The notes beneath the pieces are model-generated. The model worked only from the letters and a program-made list of their open reading frames with translations, made no database searches and was not told the DNA's origin. The position numbers were made by a program, and so were the translations under genes. Shown one piece after another: positions 22,166 to 34,486 of a stretch of 64,000 nucleotides of DNA (within the stretch, counting starts at the first letter, position 1; each line of letters starts with the position of its first letter). Source of the DNA: Polytrichum commune (lineage: Eukaryota > Streptophyta > Polytrichopsida > Polytrichales > Polytrichaceae); the NCBI GenBank assembly GCA_950295325.1, contig OX485808.1:21350527-21414526 (forward strand). The letters are read 5' to 3'.

Positions 22166-23760
22166 TTTAGATTAATTTAGTGGTATAGTAATAACAACCT
22201 GAATCAAAATTATTAATTGAATATCTTTGTTCTAATATGTTATCCTAGACACATGATAGGTAAATAAATGTCACTACAATTATTGTGGATATTTCACAAT
22301 TTGAAATAAAATAAAATATTATTCCAAATATTGGGATGTTAAATCAAAAAATTGAATTTCCTAGATCTTACATATTTATTTATTTAGTGCCTCTGCTAGA
22401 TATAGGTATTTTTGTCACTTATATTTTGTTTAATTTGCATATGCAATACTCATAGAAATATCAAGATTGGTAAATGATTTAAAAATATATATAGATGCGT
22501 TATGATGTGCACTTAATAGGTTACAAAATACTATGGACTAATTAGATATTCAAAAACAACAACACAAAAATCAAGAATTACTAGTTTAGTTTTAGATATT
22601 TGAAAAAAAATGTTTATTATTTTATATTAGTATTTCTTATACAAATTGATATTATTGTTGAAGTCCACTTCAAATAAGTTCAAACAAAACAATGTGTATA
22701 ATTTATACTATGCCCTTAATAAATATGTTTGTTAATCATTTAAATGAACATGAAACTAAAAAAAAATTTGTATAAAAAATATATTGTGCTCTTTATAATT
22801 TATAAAAAATATTTATCAAGATATTTGAATCAAATCAATGTAAATCAAAACAAACTTTGATAAACAAAACTGATCATCATGTTGTCAAAATTGATTTATA
22901 TATAATAGACCATAAGTGTTTTCAAATTTTGATTATGTTATATAGTCATTATTACTTTAACCAATAAAACCATACCTTTTAGTTTTCAAGCTCCAAATGA
23001 GGAAACCATAACATTCAAGCGTTTAGAATTTTATTAAAATGAGAAGGTTCATATATATGTTTGGGGTGAAAGGAAATAAAACACAGAAACATAACACATA
23101 TGAAGAGAGTGTTCATAGAGACTTATACAAAGACAACATTATGAAAAGTTATATTACCTTTGTAATAGAATATTGTACAACATAATATTAAAGCTCACAT
23201 TTCAATTTGATAAAAACTAGATGCACTAGGGTGCAAGCATGGTAAAGTGGACCAAAAAAATGCTCCGCTCAATGTAAATTTGGAGGTGCCTTTGGAAAGT
23301 GACCATTATTAAATATAAGTGTGATTCTTCTATAAATATAGAAATGTTGTTCTTATAGTACACTTGTATAAGAATCAAATGAGCGAAAGAAAAGTGAAGA
23401 AAACATGTGTTTTAGAATATCTATATGTCATTTTTCAACACCTACGCAAAGATGTCAGGATTTGCAAGTGGTTGAAAGTGACATATAAGTAATCTCATAA
23501 CAACATATTAAATTATAATTTTTGTATGATGACCTAGAAAATACTTACATGCACCTATTTGTTAGAAAAAATCTACAAAACCATTCATTTCAATGTATGA
23601 AATGCCTGCATGAAACACAAATTTGACAACTATACTTATGTGTACCATTTTAAGGGTTAATTAAATATTTTTTGTTCATTTTTTGTAGAATTGTCATAGT
23701 GTCATATACACGGAGGTCATGATAAATTAAATTACAATATATTTGCAAAAAAAATTTAAC
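22166..23760. other. AT-rich DNA without recognisable genes
   Basis: Very AT-rich with many short A/T runs. No open frame of note, no terminal repeats and no RNA gene were seen. Confidence 0.6.
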
Positions 23761-24160
23761 ATTACATAGTCAAATTTTGACCAAAAGTGGAACAAAGTGC
23801 TTGATCCACTAGTTCTAATGCAAGGAACACTAGGAATGCAAGTGAGATGATCGGGGGGATCGAGGGAAAACAACCAACTTGGGATGCTCTGTAATGGGAG
23901 CTAGGTTTAGGGTGGGGTTGGTCAACAAATAATGATGTGAGTAGGGTTTGACTCTCCCGACGTTGAAGTCCTAAGTTGTGGCTAGGGTTTGGGGCTCTCC
24001 CAAGCACTGATGTGGGTGGAGTTTCACTTTGCCAACGGTGAAGTTTGTGACTAGGGTTTGGCTCTCTAGAAGTTGAGTAGTGATGTGAGTCCGAAGATGA
24101 GAGACTTCTAAGTAAGTAATCTTCTGCTTGCCACAAGTGACACCAACAAGAACTATCAGT
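23761..24160. repeat. Degenerate short repeats (GGTTTGGCTCTC words)
   Basis: Phrases like GTAGGGTTTGACTCTCC, CTAGGGTTTGGGGCTCTCC and CTAGGGTTTGGCTCTC recur at irregular 50-60 bp steps. The 124-codon minus-strand frame across it is a by-product of this repetition and is not called a gene. Confidence 0.5.
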
Positions 24161-26289
24161 CCTTAATATAGGTATTTGAGGTCCACAGAGAATATGTGTA
24201 TCGCTCTTCCCAAACCCTAGGGACCCGGAGGAGCCGCACGAGCCGTAGTGGAGGAGCTACACCAAGGAGCTGCACAGGAGGTGAGGCCACCAACAAATCT
24301 TGGCAAGCATAACGAAATGATCGTTTCTTTCTCAGTCTCAGACAGGTAGAGACACCCACTATATGCAGATCGAGGGGTGAGTTTCAAAATCCGATCCGGA
24401 AGAGCTGAAATGCAAATCCGGAAGACTTGTGAGCTCCGAAGTTGTGAGTTTTTGAAGAGGGAGTTTCAAATATCTAAAGAAGATCACTCCACTTGCAAGA
24501 CCCAAGATAGCACTTTCAATCATTGAAGGTTTAAAAATGCGGGGAAGACTGTTGATCGTGGAGTTACTTTCTTTTCGGGACGCCAGGATTGCGAGGCCGA
24601 GTGGATAGAAATGCGCACATTTGACCTAATCCCTACATGGCAGAGCCGCCTCCTCGTAGTGAGCACCATTACTGCAGCCGACGTCCGTGCCGCCCTCCAC
24701 GGCAGCCAATGATCCTTTGAAATCGGTGTGCAATGGTGGATGCGGCTTCGCGGTCGCAATCTCTGGTAATGAATGAACCGATCCCTTGGTCTGTCATCAT
24801 CTTCTCATCAGCATCAGAATCATCAGCATTGAGCATTGAACAAGCATTGAACAAGTGTTGTCGATTCTAGATGTATCAATTACTTACTGCAACTCCTCTT
24901 CCTTTCCTTCCTCCCTCCCTGCCTTCGTGCAACTGCCCTCTACAGCATTTGGTGTGTCATCGGAATAGGTCGTGCTGGAAGGGCGATGATGTTGGAAGAG
25001 CGTTGATGCTGGCCTCCAACATCATCTTAAATATGCTATGGTTAGCATTTTAGGCGATGCCTTAGTGGTTTTAACATTGCGAAATGTTGTCATCACAAGT
25101 CCAAGTCAAGTCAAGTGCTCAACGTGAATATGCAAGCGAGTCTGCTATCCCGAGTGTTTTTGAGCAGCTGGCAACCGACGCACAGTAAAAGAGCTGATTG
25201 AGTGAGGTAGCAGGCAAAAGAAATCTCGTCATGCTTCACATAGGATTATTGCATGAGGTTTGTCAACATCATTAGAGAGATCTCTTTCCTCTACTCTTAT
25301 CGAGTATAAGGGATCAAGCAAACCGAGGGCAGAAACCCTGATGCGGGGAAACAACCGTGATGACGAATGAAAATTTCTCAATCCGCCAGTCATCTGTGCA
25401 ATTTTATATAGCGTTCCAACTTCCGATAATATGATGGGAACAAAAAAATAGATTATGAATTTGGTACACCAGAGTTCACCAAATTTCGACGTTGGCCTCT
25501 AGGTTTCGAGTTGCGCTGTGTACACTGGGGGTGTACTACCTTAGGCCAAAGTCAGAGTGCTTGGCAAATTTCTGCGAAATTACTGCAGCCTCAAGGTAGA
25601 TGAAAAATCCGAGTGCTTACGACTGTGAGGCCAAACCCCCCACCCTTAAGCGTCCGTAGTCCGAGTAGTGGGTTTGGGCTCACATTCCTCCGCGGTATTG
25701 GATTTGGACTTGGATGAGTCCATAGTGCAAGGTTCACCCTTCAAGTGGTCTTGGATTTAACTGGAATTTCACTTTTAACAACTCAATGTACGATTTCAAT
25801 ACGTATGTGGAGAATGCACAAGTTAACTATGTTATTTTAACCTCCTTATGCTCGGGTGCTATTTTGTCTTTGTTTGCTTCTAACGTCCATCCGGCTGCTT
25901 TAGCTACACAAGCCCTTAAGGATATCCCTCTCCTAAATGGAGTCCGTGCCGTTGACTCTATACTACCACTTGAACTATCACTTGTGTATTCCGTATCGCT
26001 ACTATAAGAGGTCTCACTTGGTGTCTCCATACCGTACATAAGCCTTTAAGTATTAAGAAATACTTATGTGACTTATGTCAATCTCTCCCTCGCACCTTTG
26101 GTCTTTGCTTCCTTTGTCTTGCCATCGCGAGAGTGCTCCACATTCTCCATTAAGTTGTGCACGTGGTTTATTTTTAAAGAGAGGATGCAAGTGTTAAAAA
26201 AAAACACTATTCTCTATAGTCAATCTCAAATACATTTACTTGTGAAAGCCACACATAACACTAACTAGCATAATGTAACTAACTACTTG
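24161..26289. other. Unassigned region with short frames only
   Basis: Only scattered frames of 60-80 codons occur on both strands, with no recognisable domain and no consistent splice pattern. No repeat boundary was found. Confidence 0.5.
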
Positions 26290-26329
26290 TCTATGAGCTA
26301 ATTAGGTAGGCTATCTACTAAGCTCCTTC

Positions 26330-26690
26330 ATGAACCCATCTCTTTACTTTCTAATTACATAAACCTAGCTCCTTCATAAACCCAGCTCCTTCATAAACCC
26401 AGCTTCTTAGCTTCTAACTAAACAAACCCAGCTCCTTCATAAACCCAGCTCCTTCATGAACCCAGCTCCTTAGCTTCTAACTAAACAAACCCAGGTCCTT
26501 CATAAACCCAGCTCTTTACTTTCTAACTAAACAAACCCAGCTCCTTCATAAACCCAGCTCCTTCATGAACCCAGCTCCTTAGCTTCTAACTAAACAAACC
26601 CAGGTCCTTCATAAATCCAGCTCTTTACTTTCTAACTAAACAAACCCAGCTCCTTCATAAACCCAGCTCCTTCATGAACCCACAACTTTG
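26330..26690. repeat. Tandem array AACCCAGCTCCTTCATRAA
   Basis: The 18-19 bp word AACCCAGCTCCTTCATAAA is repeated many times, interspersed with AGCTTCTAACTAAACA to form a higher-order unit of about 60-125 bp. It lies just upstream of the Ty3 integrase tail at 26.9 kb, so it may be part of that element. Confidence 0.8.
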
Positions 26691-26891
26691 TAGTTGTAAT
26701 CCCCAACTACCTCACTAATTATTCAAGCCCTTAACTAATCTTCCTACCTAATTTCCCTAATTCTACTAACAACCCCTTTCTAATCACACAATTCTTCTCT
26801 AATCCTAAAATCCTAAAATCCTAGAGAGGAGAGGGGGAGAGAGAATTTCCTAACTTCACGACTTACGGTAGCCGAGTCACTATCAGATAGG

Positions 26892-27197
26892 TTGCTAATG
26901 TTAGAGAGTCTTAGCGAGCGACGACGAGCTAGTGTGCAACATCTCGAGGCGATGAAACGGAGGCGCAAGGCCGTCTTCAACAAACGACACAAGGTAAGAA
27001 CTTTGCAACCCGGGACGTCGGTAATGCTCCAAGATGCGAGGAAACTGGAGTTCCCAGGTAAGTCTCACGCCTTGTGGTTGGGCCCTTTTTGGGTCACGAA
27101 CGTGTATGACAATAATTCGGTTCAATTGGCTACACTTGATGGCACATATTTCCCTACGCGAACTAACGGGGGTCGGTGTAAGTTGTATAATGTGTGA
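26892..27197 (+). pseudogene. Ty3 integrase C-terminal tail, different lineage
   Basis: About 100 codons end at TGA 27,195-27,197. KRRRKAVFNKRHKV, LEFPGKSHALWLGPFWV and NNSVQLATLDG are typical of the end of integrase in Tat/Athila-like plant Ty3 elements, distinct from the chromodomain family that fills the rest of the window. No stop lies inside, but the catalytic core and all upstream pol are missing. A purine-rich AAGGCGGAGGGGG tract near 27,443 followed by TGTCCTAGAT could be its polypurine tract and 3' LTR start. Confidence 0.65.
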
Positions 27198-30100
27198 CAG
27201 GTGCAACTAGCGGATTAAATGCGATGTGATACCTTTAGACCCAAAGCAAAGGCGGAGGGTTTCAAATTCCTGCAATAGGTGCTAGGTTAGAGGTCGGCCC
27301 TCCGTGGTCATTGTTTGAAGGAAACCAGTAGGGGGACCTTCTTTCTTCAGCGCCTGGGAATTGCTCTTGTAGTCCGAACTCTCTCCGAAGAGGAAGGAAG
27401 CGGGTTGAAAGTTTTTTCTTCTATAGCTCCAAGTTGCTCCCGCAAGGCGGAGGGGGTGTCCTAGATAGACACAAACCCAGTCCGGTGGGGAAGTGTGGCG
27501 GCTTTGAAGTGTTTTTTGGCTTTAGTATAGTACTATCTTCTTCTTTTCTCTCTCCTCTTCACATCTTTAAACGGATAAAAGTGCAAGTAATAATAAGAAA
27601 AAAAAAAAAAAAAAACAAAAATATATGTGTAAGTGGTTGTGTGCATGCAGGTGACCGTGTACCCAGGATTGGCGTGCGAGCAAGAGCTGCTGTTCGTAGC
27701 GCTCGAACGAGCAGCTCCCCTGATGGCCGACATATGTGAACCCTTTGAGTGGTCCACCACTCTGCGGGATCACTTTTAGTTAGAATGTTAGCATTAAAAG
27801 TTAGAATTGATAGGGAATTTAGGAAAAATTAGTTCATTTAGCATTTAGCCTAGAAGAAGGAAGGTCAAAATGAAACTAAGTAGTGCTAGAAGATAGCAAA
27901 GTAGAAAAAATATGCTAGCTAGTAAAAACAACTAGCTAAGCAAATATTAGTAGATGCTAGTTATTAAGCAAATATTAGTAGATGCTAGTTATTAAGCAAA
28001 TGTTAGTAGATGCTAGCTAAGCAAGTGTTAGTTTATTAGTTAGTGTGAGGCACACAAGACTATTGGAGGTGTTTTACGTAAGAAGATAAAATCGGCGTGA
28101 AGAATTTTGAAGACAAAAAAGAAAGAGAGCAAGGGGGCTACTTGCCCACTTGCCAACTCGATGGCGAAAAATTAGAAAGATTTCTAGGTTTTTTGTCGGA
28201 GCCACCTCGGCGAGAGGGTGGCAACCTCAACCGGGAAAACCCCCGAGCCAAAATTTCGGGAAAGGGTTTGAAAAATGGATCCGGTGGAGGAGGGGTCCAA
28301 CCCTTTTGTGAGAGGGTTTAAAAACCCCTCCTTCCACCTTGTAGCTCTCTCTCTTTCTCTAGTTTTTGGGCGAAGCCCTGCTTCAATGTAGTTAGGAAAA
28401 AATCCTTTAGCATGTATTCTCAATGGTCTAAAAGAAAGGCTTGAGAACCTCCTCTACTCTCTCTCTCCTAGTTAGGTTGTGTGTTTATTAACACACCAAC
28501 AAAATTATTCCTTCTTTTGTAGAGGTAGGTTGGATGGTAGAGTTTTGAGTAGAGGCATTATAGACCTCATCTGCCAATGCCCTGAAGGCTTAGTTCAAAA
28601 GCTAGAACAAGATACTTATCATTTTTCTCTTAGAGAGATTTCATATAGCTATCCATAGCCGTTTCCCATTTGTGATTTGGTTGAGATGACAATTAGTTAT
28701 GGATTTTCAAAGATGGAGTAGAAAAACTGGGTGGTCTTGTGGGTAGCGGCTGCTGGATCAGACCTGCGAGCCCAATAGGAATTTTAATTCCAAGAAATTA
28801 TATTTTTCCCAAGTAGAACTTTTGTGTAGCTTTCCAAAATGGCTTAGAACATTTGATTTGAGCATGATTTGAATTAGATATGAATTGTGCAAGATGGGAC
28901 ACATAGTTTGAGAACTTTTGGTTGACTGCTGCATTACAGAGGACCTGCTGGGTTCACTTCGGCTTACCTTTCTAATCACATATTTTTATCAAATACATAT
29001 TTTTAATATCTCTCCAGGGTCATATAGAACGTTTGATTTGACTAAGATTTGAATTAGATATGAATTGTTGAAGGCGAGATACATAGTTTAAGCCTTCTTG
29101 ATTGACTGCTGTGTTACAAGGAGTCCGCTGAATTTCTATTAGCTTAACCTGCTGATGTCATAATTTTTTCTAGTTAGAGCTTGTTCATAGCTTTCCAATG
29201 GTATAAGGAAAGCCTAGATCCAAGTAGTAAGGAATGTGCTATGAATTTTTGAAGTTAGAAGGTAGATAGGTGGGTTGGAAGGGTCGGTTGAATCGACCTC
29301 ACACTTCCAACCCTCATAACTTTTGCATTTCTTATCCGATTAGAGTGATTTTTAGATCATTGGAAAGATAATTTGGTGCACTAAGTATAAATATTATGCT
29401 TAGGATTAAATTACAGGGCAGAATAACACTTTATATTTTAATTGTTAACTAAGGTACGCTTACTACCAAACTAGTTACAAAGAAGGAGGCAAGGTCGACG
29501 CTCGGAAAGTGGAGCAAGGAAGGAGGTAGCGGCTCGGCCTACATCAAGCCCAAATCAACCGAGGAAAATTGAGGTAAATTAACTAACCTTAAGCCTTCCA
29601 TTTAGGATTGGAGGGAGCACGGCTAAGGTACGCATTTCTAAACCCACTCACCTATCTCGTAAGGTCAAGTGGCTTGACCACTTGACCGCCAAGGGAGTAC
29701 CCAATTCCATTGTTTTCGGGGCCCTTGGTATGTTTTGTGGTAGTAGCTTCATTTATTAGCAAGTTTCGTGTGTGGTAAGTCGGATTAATCACCGACACGA
29801 CCACTCTGAATGTTGTTGGTGGAAAGGTGGGGTTAATGACCCGCGAATCCACTATTATGTTGTTGGCCCCATAGATTGGGAGTAATGGCCCCAATTTATG
29901 AAGATTGCGCAACAGGTTGAACCTACAGGTCGCCCGTCACCCTGGTCCCATTGAGTTGCATTTCGTGGTCTATCCAGTGTAAACACATTTAACAATCAAA
30001 ACATACAAAATAAATCGTAAACCCTTGTTGGCAAGAGACCCGAGGTAAGGGGTGATGCCTAATATGTTAATGTAGTAAGTTAGGACGTGCAAACAAAAGT

Positions 30101-30530
30101 AAGTAATTAAGAAGGAATTTGTGTGAAGGGTGGAACTTAGGCCAAGTTCCCCCGCTTAGAAAACTAAATAGAACTAAATAAAGAAATAGGAAGAATTGAA
30201 TGGTCCATCAAATTGTCGTTATTCCGTTCGTTGAGTTAGGGTGGTATGAGTCACACCCGGTTGGGTGTATCAGAACCATCCCAATTCACAAATTAGGATT
30301 GCCTTGGTTTCAAGGCTGGTGCGTCTGCGCGTAGAATAGGTTGTAGGTTAAGGTTAGAACTAGATATGAAATTGGTTAGTGGAGTTTAAAGCCACACTAG
30401 TAAAAAACTAAGGCCTAACCTCCGGAGGTACTACGACGCATATTTAATCTCCCTTAAAAATCTAACTACTCACGTTATACACCTATCATCCGGGTTCGGC
30501 TTGGGCGCCTGCAAATGCAGGCCACCTTCA
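27198..30530. other. Unassigned, probably LTR-derived DNA with diverged direct repeats
   Basis: No credible gene. Near 28,850 and 29,030 a pair of diverged repeats shares TTTGATTTGA and GATTTGAATTAGATATGAATTG words about 180 bp apart. A TTTAAAAA box within GGGTTTAAAAACCCC at 28,316-28,330 could be an LTR promoter. It follows the Tat-like integrase tail, so part of it may be that element's 3' LTR, but no terminal pair was found. Confidence 0.35.
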
Positions 30531-30594
30531 CCGAAGGGCTTGTGTGATACTTTTAGGCTCCCTTGAAAGGGGTGGCCCAAAAGTACCACAGGAC

Positions 30595-31060
30595 TCACCC
30601 AACCTACAATATTCATCGGTTGCATCTGCACCCGAACCGTATGCAAGCATGCGAAGTGGAGCAGTACACTTTTGCAACGGTGATAAGCTCAAGCGTCCAC
30701 AAGCATCCAGTTTTTGCAAAAACCATGGATCAAAATTGCCAACCGCATCCACAATCCTCAAGAACACCTCCCTCCGCATCCTAAACCGTCTCCTAAACAC
30801 GCTAGGTCCATAAGTCGGGTTGTCCGAAAAATAATCAGTCACCAACAAATTATGATAGGTTTCCCTATCACGAAACACATTCTTCCTTCAGGTACACTCC
30901 CACGAACCACGGGAGTAGAACTACATTGCCCCAAAATCTCAGATGACACAACATCAACCATCTGCATGAATAGCTCATTCTCAAATTCATCCTCCATGTC
31001 TTCTTCAAACCCTAAATCAAAACATAAGTTTCTCTCAAGCTCATCCTCCCAACTATCCAT
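30595..31060 (-). pseudogene. PIF/Harbinger transposase (ALP1-like), N-terminal half (copy B)
   Basis: It starts at ATG 31,058-31,060 (MDSWEDELERN), passes an acidic region, then shifts frame near 30,880 and continues KNVFRDRETYHNLLVTDYF, FRRRFRMRREVFLRIVDAV, LSPLQKCTAPLRMLAYGSGA and DEYCRLGES. These match the front part of plant Harbinger nucleases. After RLGES the similarity stops near 30,595, before the catalytic Asp/Glu residues, so the C-terminal half has been lost. The frameshift and the truncation make it non-functional. Confidence 0.8.
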
Positions 31061-31469
31061 GACACCTTCCCAACAAGAAAGATTTACAAGTCCTAACCCT
31101 AAAACCACACAAAATACACTCCCCTCAATAACAAATCGCCACACATGCCCTACAATCTCAAACGATAATTCAACAGCTTCGAAAAAGCTTGCAGCTCTGG
31201 CCCTTTCAACTCTGGTTTCGGGTGATCAGCTACTGGAGTGCTCCGGTTTCAGGATAACAAGCTCACACAAAACTATGGCCAACTGGCAGGCCACGCAGGC
31301 TTGCCACCCACCGCGGTGGCCCCACCCAATACCCTTCCCGCGCGCATACAGGGGGCCCTTGCAGGGCGCCGACTGGGCGGCCCTCCCGGCACGGCCCTCC
31401 CTCCAAATTAAGTGCCCGCGTCAATGCCCGTTGTTGGGACCCTTTGCCGTGAGCCGACTGCAGATGCCC
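31061..31469. mobile_element. Right end of Harbinger copy B, inserted at TAA in element 3
   Basis: The terminal sequence reads inward GGGCATCTGCAGTCGGCTCA from 31,469. The next bases are TAACCCACTTTGTGAAGG, and element 1 has the unbroken form GATATAACCCACTTTG at 5824-5839. Harbinger elements duplicate a 3-bp TAA/TTA target, so this fits insertion into the Ty3 copy. The left end and left flank are missing. Confidence 0.65.
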
Positions 31470-31701
31470 TAACCCACTTTGTGAAGGCTTGGATGAAGTG
31501 CCAAGTGAACCGAGCCTCTTACCAAAAGCAAGGCGACTTCTTGCAACCGTTGCCTATCCCGTCGGGGCCATGGCATAGTATGTGCATGGACTTGATCACA
31601 AGTTTGCCGGAGTCACATGGGTATGATGCCATCTTGTTGATGGTAGAGCGGTTTGCCAAGTTGGCACACATGGTGCCGATTGTGGGAACCGCCACCGCGT
31701 T

Positions 31702-32676
31702 TATCGCACACCTCTCCATGAGGAGTGCCCGAAACACCATGGGCACAAGGGGGACCCCGGAGTGACACCCGGGACTTGTGGCGCCGTTGGTGAGAGGGCC
31801 CAAGTGATCCTAGTGTGGGTGAGGGCCCCGGGCGTTGGGAACGCCTCCCACCCACGGAGACTAGGATGCACAAGGGTAAGGCCATAAGCTATGCGTAGCT
31901 CATGGCGTGGTGATTCTAGAATGCTCAAGAACACCTTAATCGGAGGTGTGAGCTAGGAGTTATGGCCATTTGAGTGGGGCGCTGTCCCCGGACAGCGCCC
32001 TGGTACAGCAGTGCCTGGGAGTGATTCCCGGGACTGCAAAGGTTCAAACAGGCATAACTTCCTCACCACTTGCCCGAATGGGGCAAGTGAGGAGTGCATC
32101 GGCATCTACGTGAAGCGTAGATGAAGATGGAGTGGTCAAGTATTAGCATCAGACATCATACAAGGAAGTTATGATGGTCTGAAGCTGTGGGGGCTTCTAG
32201 GCCCAGCGGCTAAGGGAAAATGTCCACTTGGCCCCAACTCTTGGTAGAGAGACAAGAGGTTGGTTGACGGTGGGGTAGGGGCCCCGTGTAGAGTCCTAGA
32301 GGCTTATATGGGTGAGGTGGTGTGGCCTCACCCACCCGAGGCCGAACGGCAAGGCCTCCATGGGCTTTGGCCTATTGTGAGGCCATAGTTGCCTAGTATG
32401 CTTCGGGTTGTTGTAGTGTTGCTCCGGCAACGCGATGATCAACATAGGATTGGACTTCCATCCATGGAAGTCCACATTTGGGAATTGGTTACCGATTAAG
32501 GGGTGAGTCCCGAATGTAAAGTAGGAGGGTTGGTTCCCCTCCTATGAACTATTAGGTCCGGGGTGAGAGGAGCTAACCATTAGCATGGCGGTATGCGAAG
32601 GGTTAGCCACTCGTAACCTTTGCTAGAATTGAAAATTGGCAAGATGGTCAAGGGGGGGCTAGCAAGGGTTGCGACA
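31702..32676 (+). mobile_element. Solo LTR (975 bp) nested in the integrase of element 3
   Basis: It starts TATCGCACAC (TG changed to TA) and ends GGTTGCGACA. Both flanks are GCGTT (31,697-31,701 and 32,677-32,681), a perfect target duplication, and the integrase reads on across the gap. In its hairpin at about 32,451-32,472 the two loop bases are CC, where every other intact copy has GG. Confidence 0.93.
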
Positions 32677-33670
32677 GCGTTGGAGACCGCATAGCCTTTT
32701 CTCAAAGGATGGTTGAGGCACCACGGGTTGCCAAGAGTGATTGTGTGGGATCAAGATCCAAAGTTCACAAGTGCATTTTCAATGCATTTCTCTAAGGAGG
32801 TCGGAATGAAACTAAGGTTTAGCACGGCCTTGCATTCCCAAATGAATGGGAAAGCGGAGCATGTGAATGGAGTCTTGAAGCAATACTTGAGGAACTTAGT
32901 GGGGGCGGACCAAGGAGATTGGGCGGACTATGTGGGTCGAGCGGAGTGTAATTGCAATGTAGCCACGCACTTGGCTACCAAGGGGTGGTCTTTCGTGGTG
33001 GCTTATGGAGTGGATGCGCTCCAACCTATTAACCTAGCTCTCGAGGGGGCACATTTAGCACTAGAGTTCAACCTAGATGGTGAGGACTTGGCCAAGGATG
33101 GTAAACAAGTCTTGGAGATGACCAAGTTGTTGGTGGAGAAAGCCCGAAGGTGCTACGGAGTGCAAATCAATGCCGGAAGATACGAAGTGGAGTATGAGGT
33201 GGGCCAATAAGGTGTTGTTGAATGTGGACAACTTCACCTTGCCCAAAGGCCTTACTCCAAAAGTTCATGTCCAAAATTGGAGCTTCGTTTTCCATGGTGG
33301 AACAAGTGTTCAAGGACATGTATAAGTTGGAATTACCGCCAGAGATCAAAGTGTATCCGACATTTCATGTCTCATTACGAAAGTCATTTTCGGACAACAC
33401 CTTGTGGCCCGATCACAAGCAAGTGATTAGGCCACGTCCCGACCTTGTGGAGGTCATTTGGAACATGAGGTAGGAAGGCATCCTCAAGTGTAGGAAGCCC
33501 AAGTGAAAATGAAAGAAAATGTACAAAGGAGTACTTGGTGAAATGGTGAGGATACCATGAGAAAGAAACCGCTTGGGTGGCGGCAAGAGACATGGTCAAC
33601 ACCAATGAATTGGTGAAGCACTTTGAAGAAACTAAGGCTAAGGATTCCAATAAAATGAAGCGTAGGCATT
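32677..33670 (+). pseudogene. Ty3 integrase core and chromodomain remnant of element 3
   Basis: It continues the frame cut at 31,701. The longest open part, 32,713-33,210, spans HHGLPRVIVWDQDPKFTS to the RCYGVQINAG region. Then a one-base change shifts frame into the ...HPTFHVSLRKSF-type motif (33,350 region) and a chromodomain-like end near 33,530-33,665. Confidence 0.82.
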
Positions 33671-34486
33671 GATGAGGACATCAATCTCCTTTAGTGGGGG
33701 AGAGACACTAGTAGTACACTTAGCCTCGAGGTTAATTACTCCACAACATGAACTTGTTCTTTGGCTTGAGGGAATAAAGTCCAAACTTTAGTGGTGCAAA
33801 GAGAAAAGTATGAGATGAGGTCCTAGTCTTGTACTTGTGCTTGGTTAATGGAAGAGGGAGAATAGATATGCCAAACTAGGTTGGGTAAGCCGAGTAATTG
33901 GGGGCCATGGCTTGGAGGGGTCTTGGATAAAACCAAGAAACTTCTTAGTTGTGGGCTTGTCCGGGCGGGGACAAGGTGATGGCGCGTGCTCATAAAAGTG
34001 CTACCCGCGAGCTAACGAGAGTTGGCGCATGGGAGTCATGAACCCATGTCTCGAAAGAGCAAAGTGGGAACCGAGTCGGGCGGGACTTGGCATCACCCCC
34101 GTGCGATCGAGGCGTGGCTTAACAATGGAAAGCCATCTCGGAGTTGCAACCGAGACAACTTAGTGGAAGCGTTGAGGTCTCGCCTAGATGTGTCACGTTA
34201 GGCTAGTGGAGCCTAACGGGGGAGGCCCCAAAGTAGGGGCAACCCAAGTGAGTCCCAAAGTAGGTGGGTCTAATATAGGTTAGGTCCTTGGATGAGAGAT
34301 CCAAGGTCGCTAACGGACCACCTAGGAACGACACCTTTGGGACTATGCCAAATTTGAAGATGCATTGTGGGGGTCGCGCCCTAAGGTAAACACAATGCCG
34401 CACCATAGAGGATGGCAACTTGAGAATTGGTGTGCCGACTACGAGTATAGTCGATGAGGGCATCGACTCCGTTTGGTGGGGGTGAG

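Noticed and set aside
23762-24136. 124-codon minus-strand frame
   Set aside because: It lies over degenerate short repeats and its translation merely repeats Ser/Pro/Asn words.
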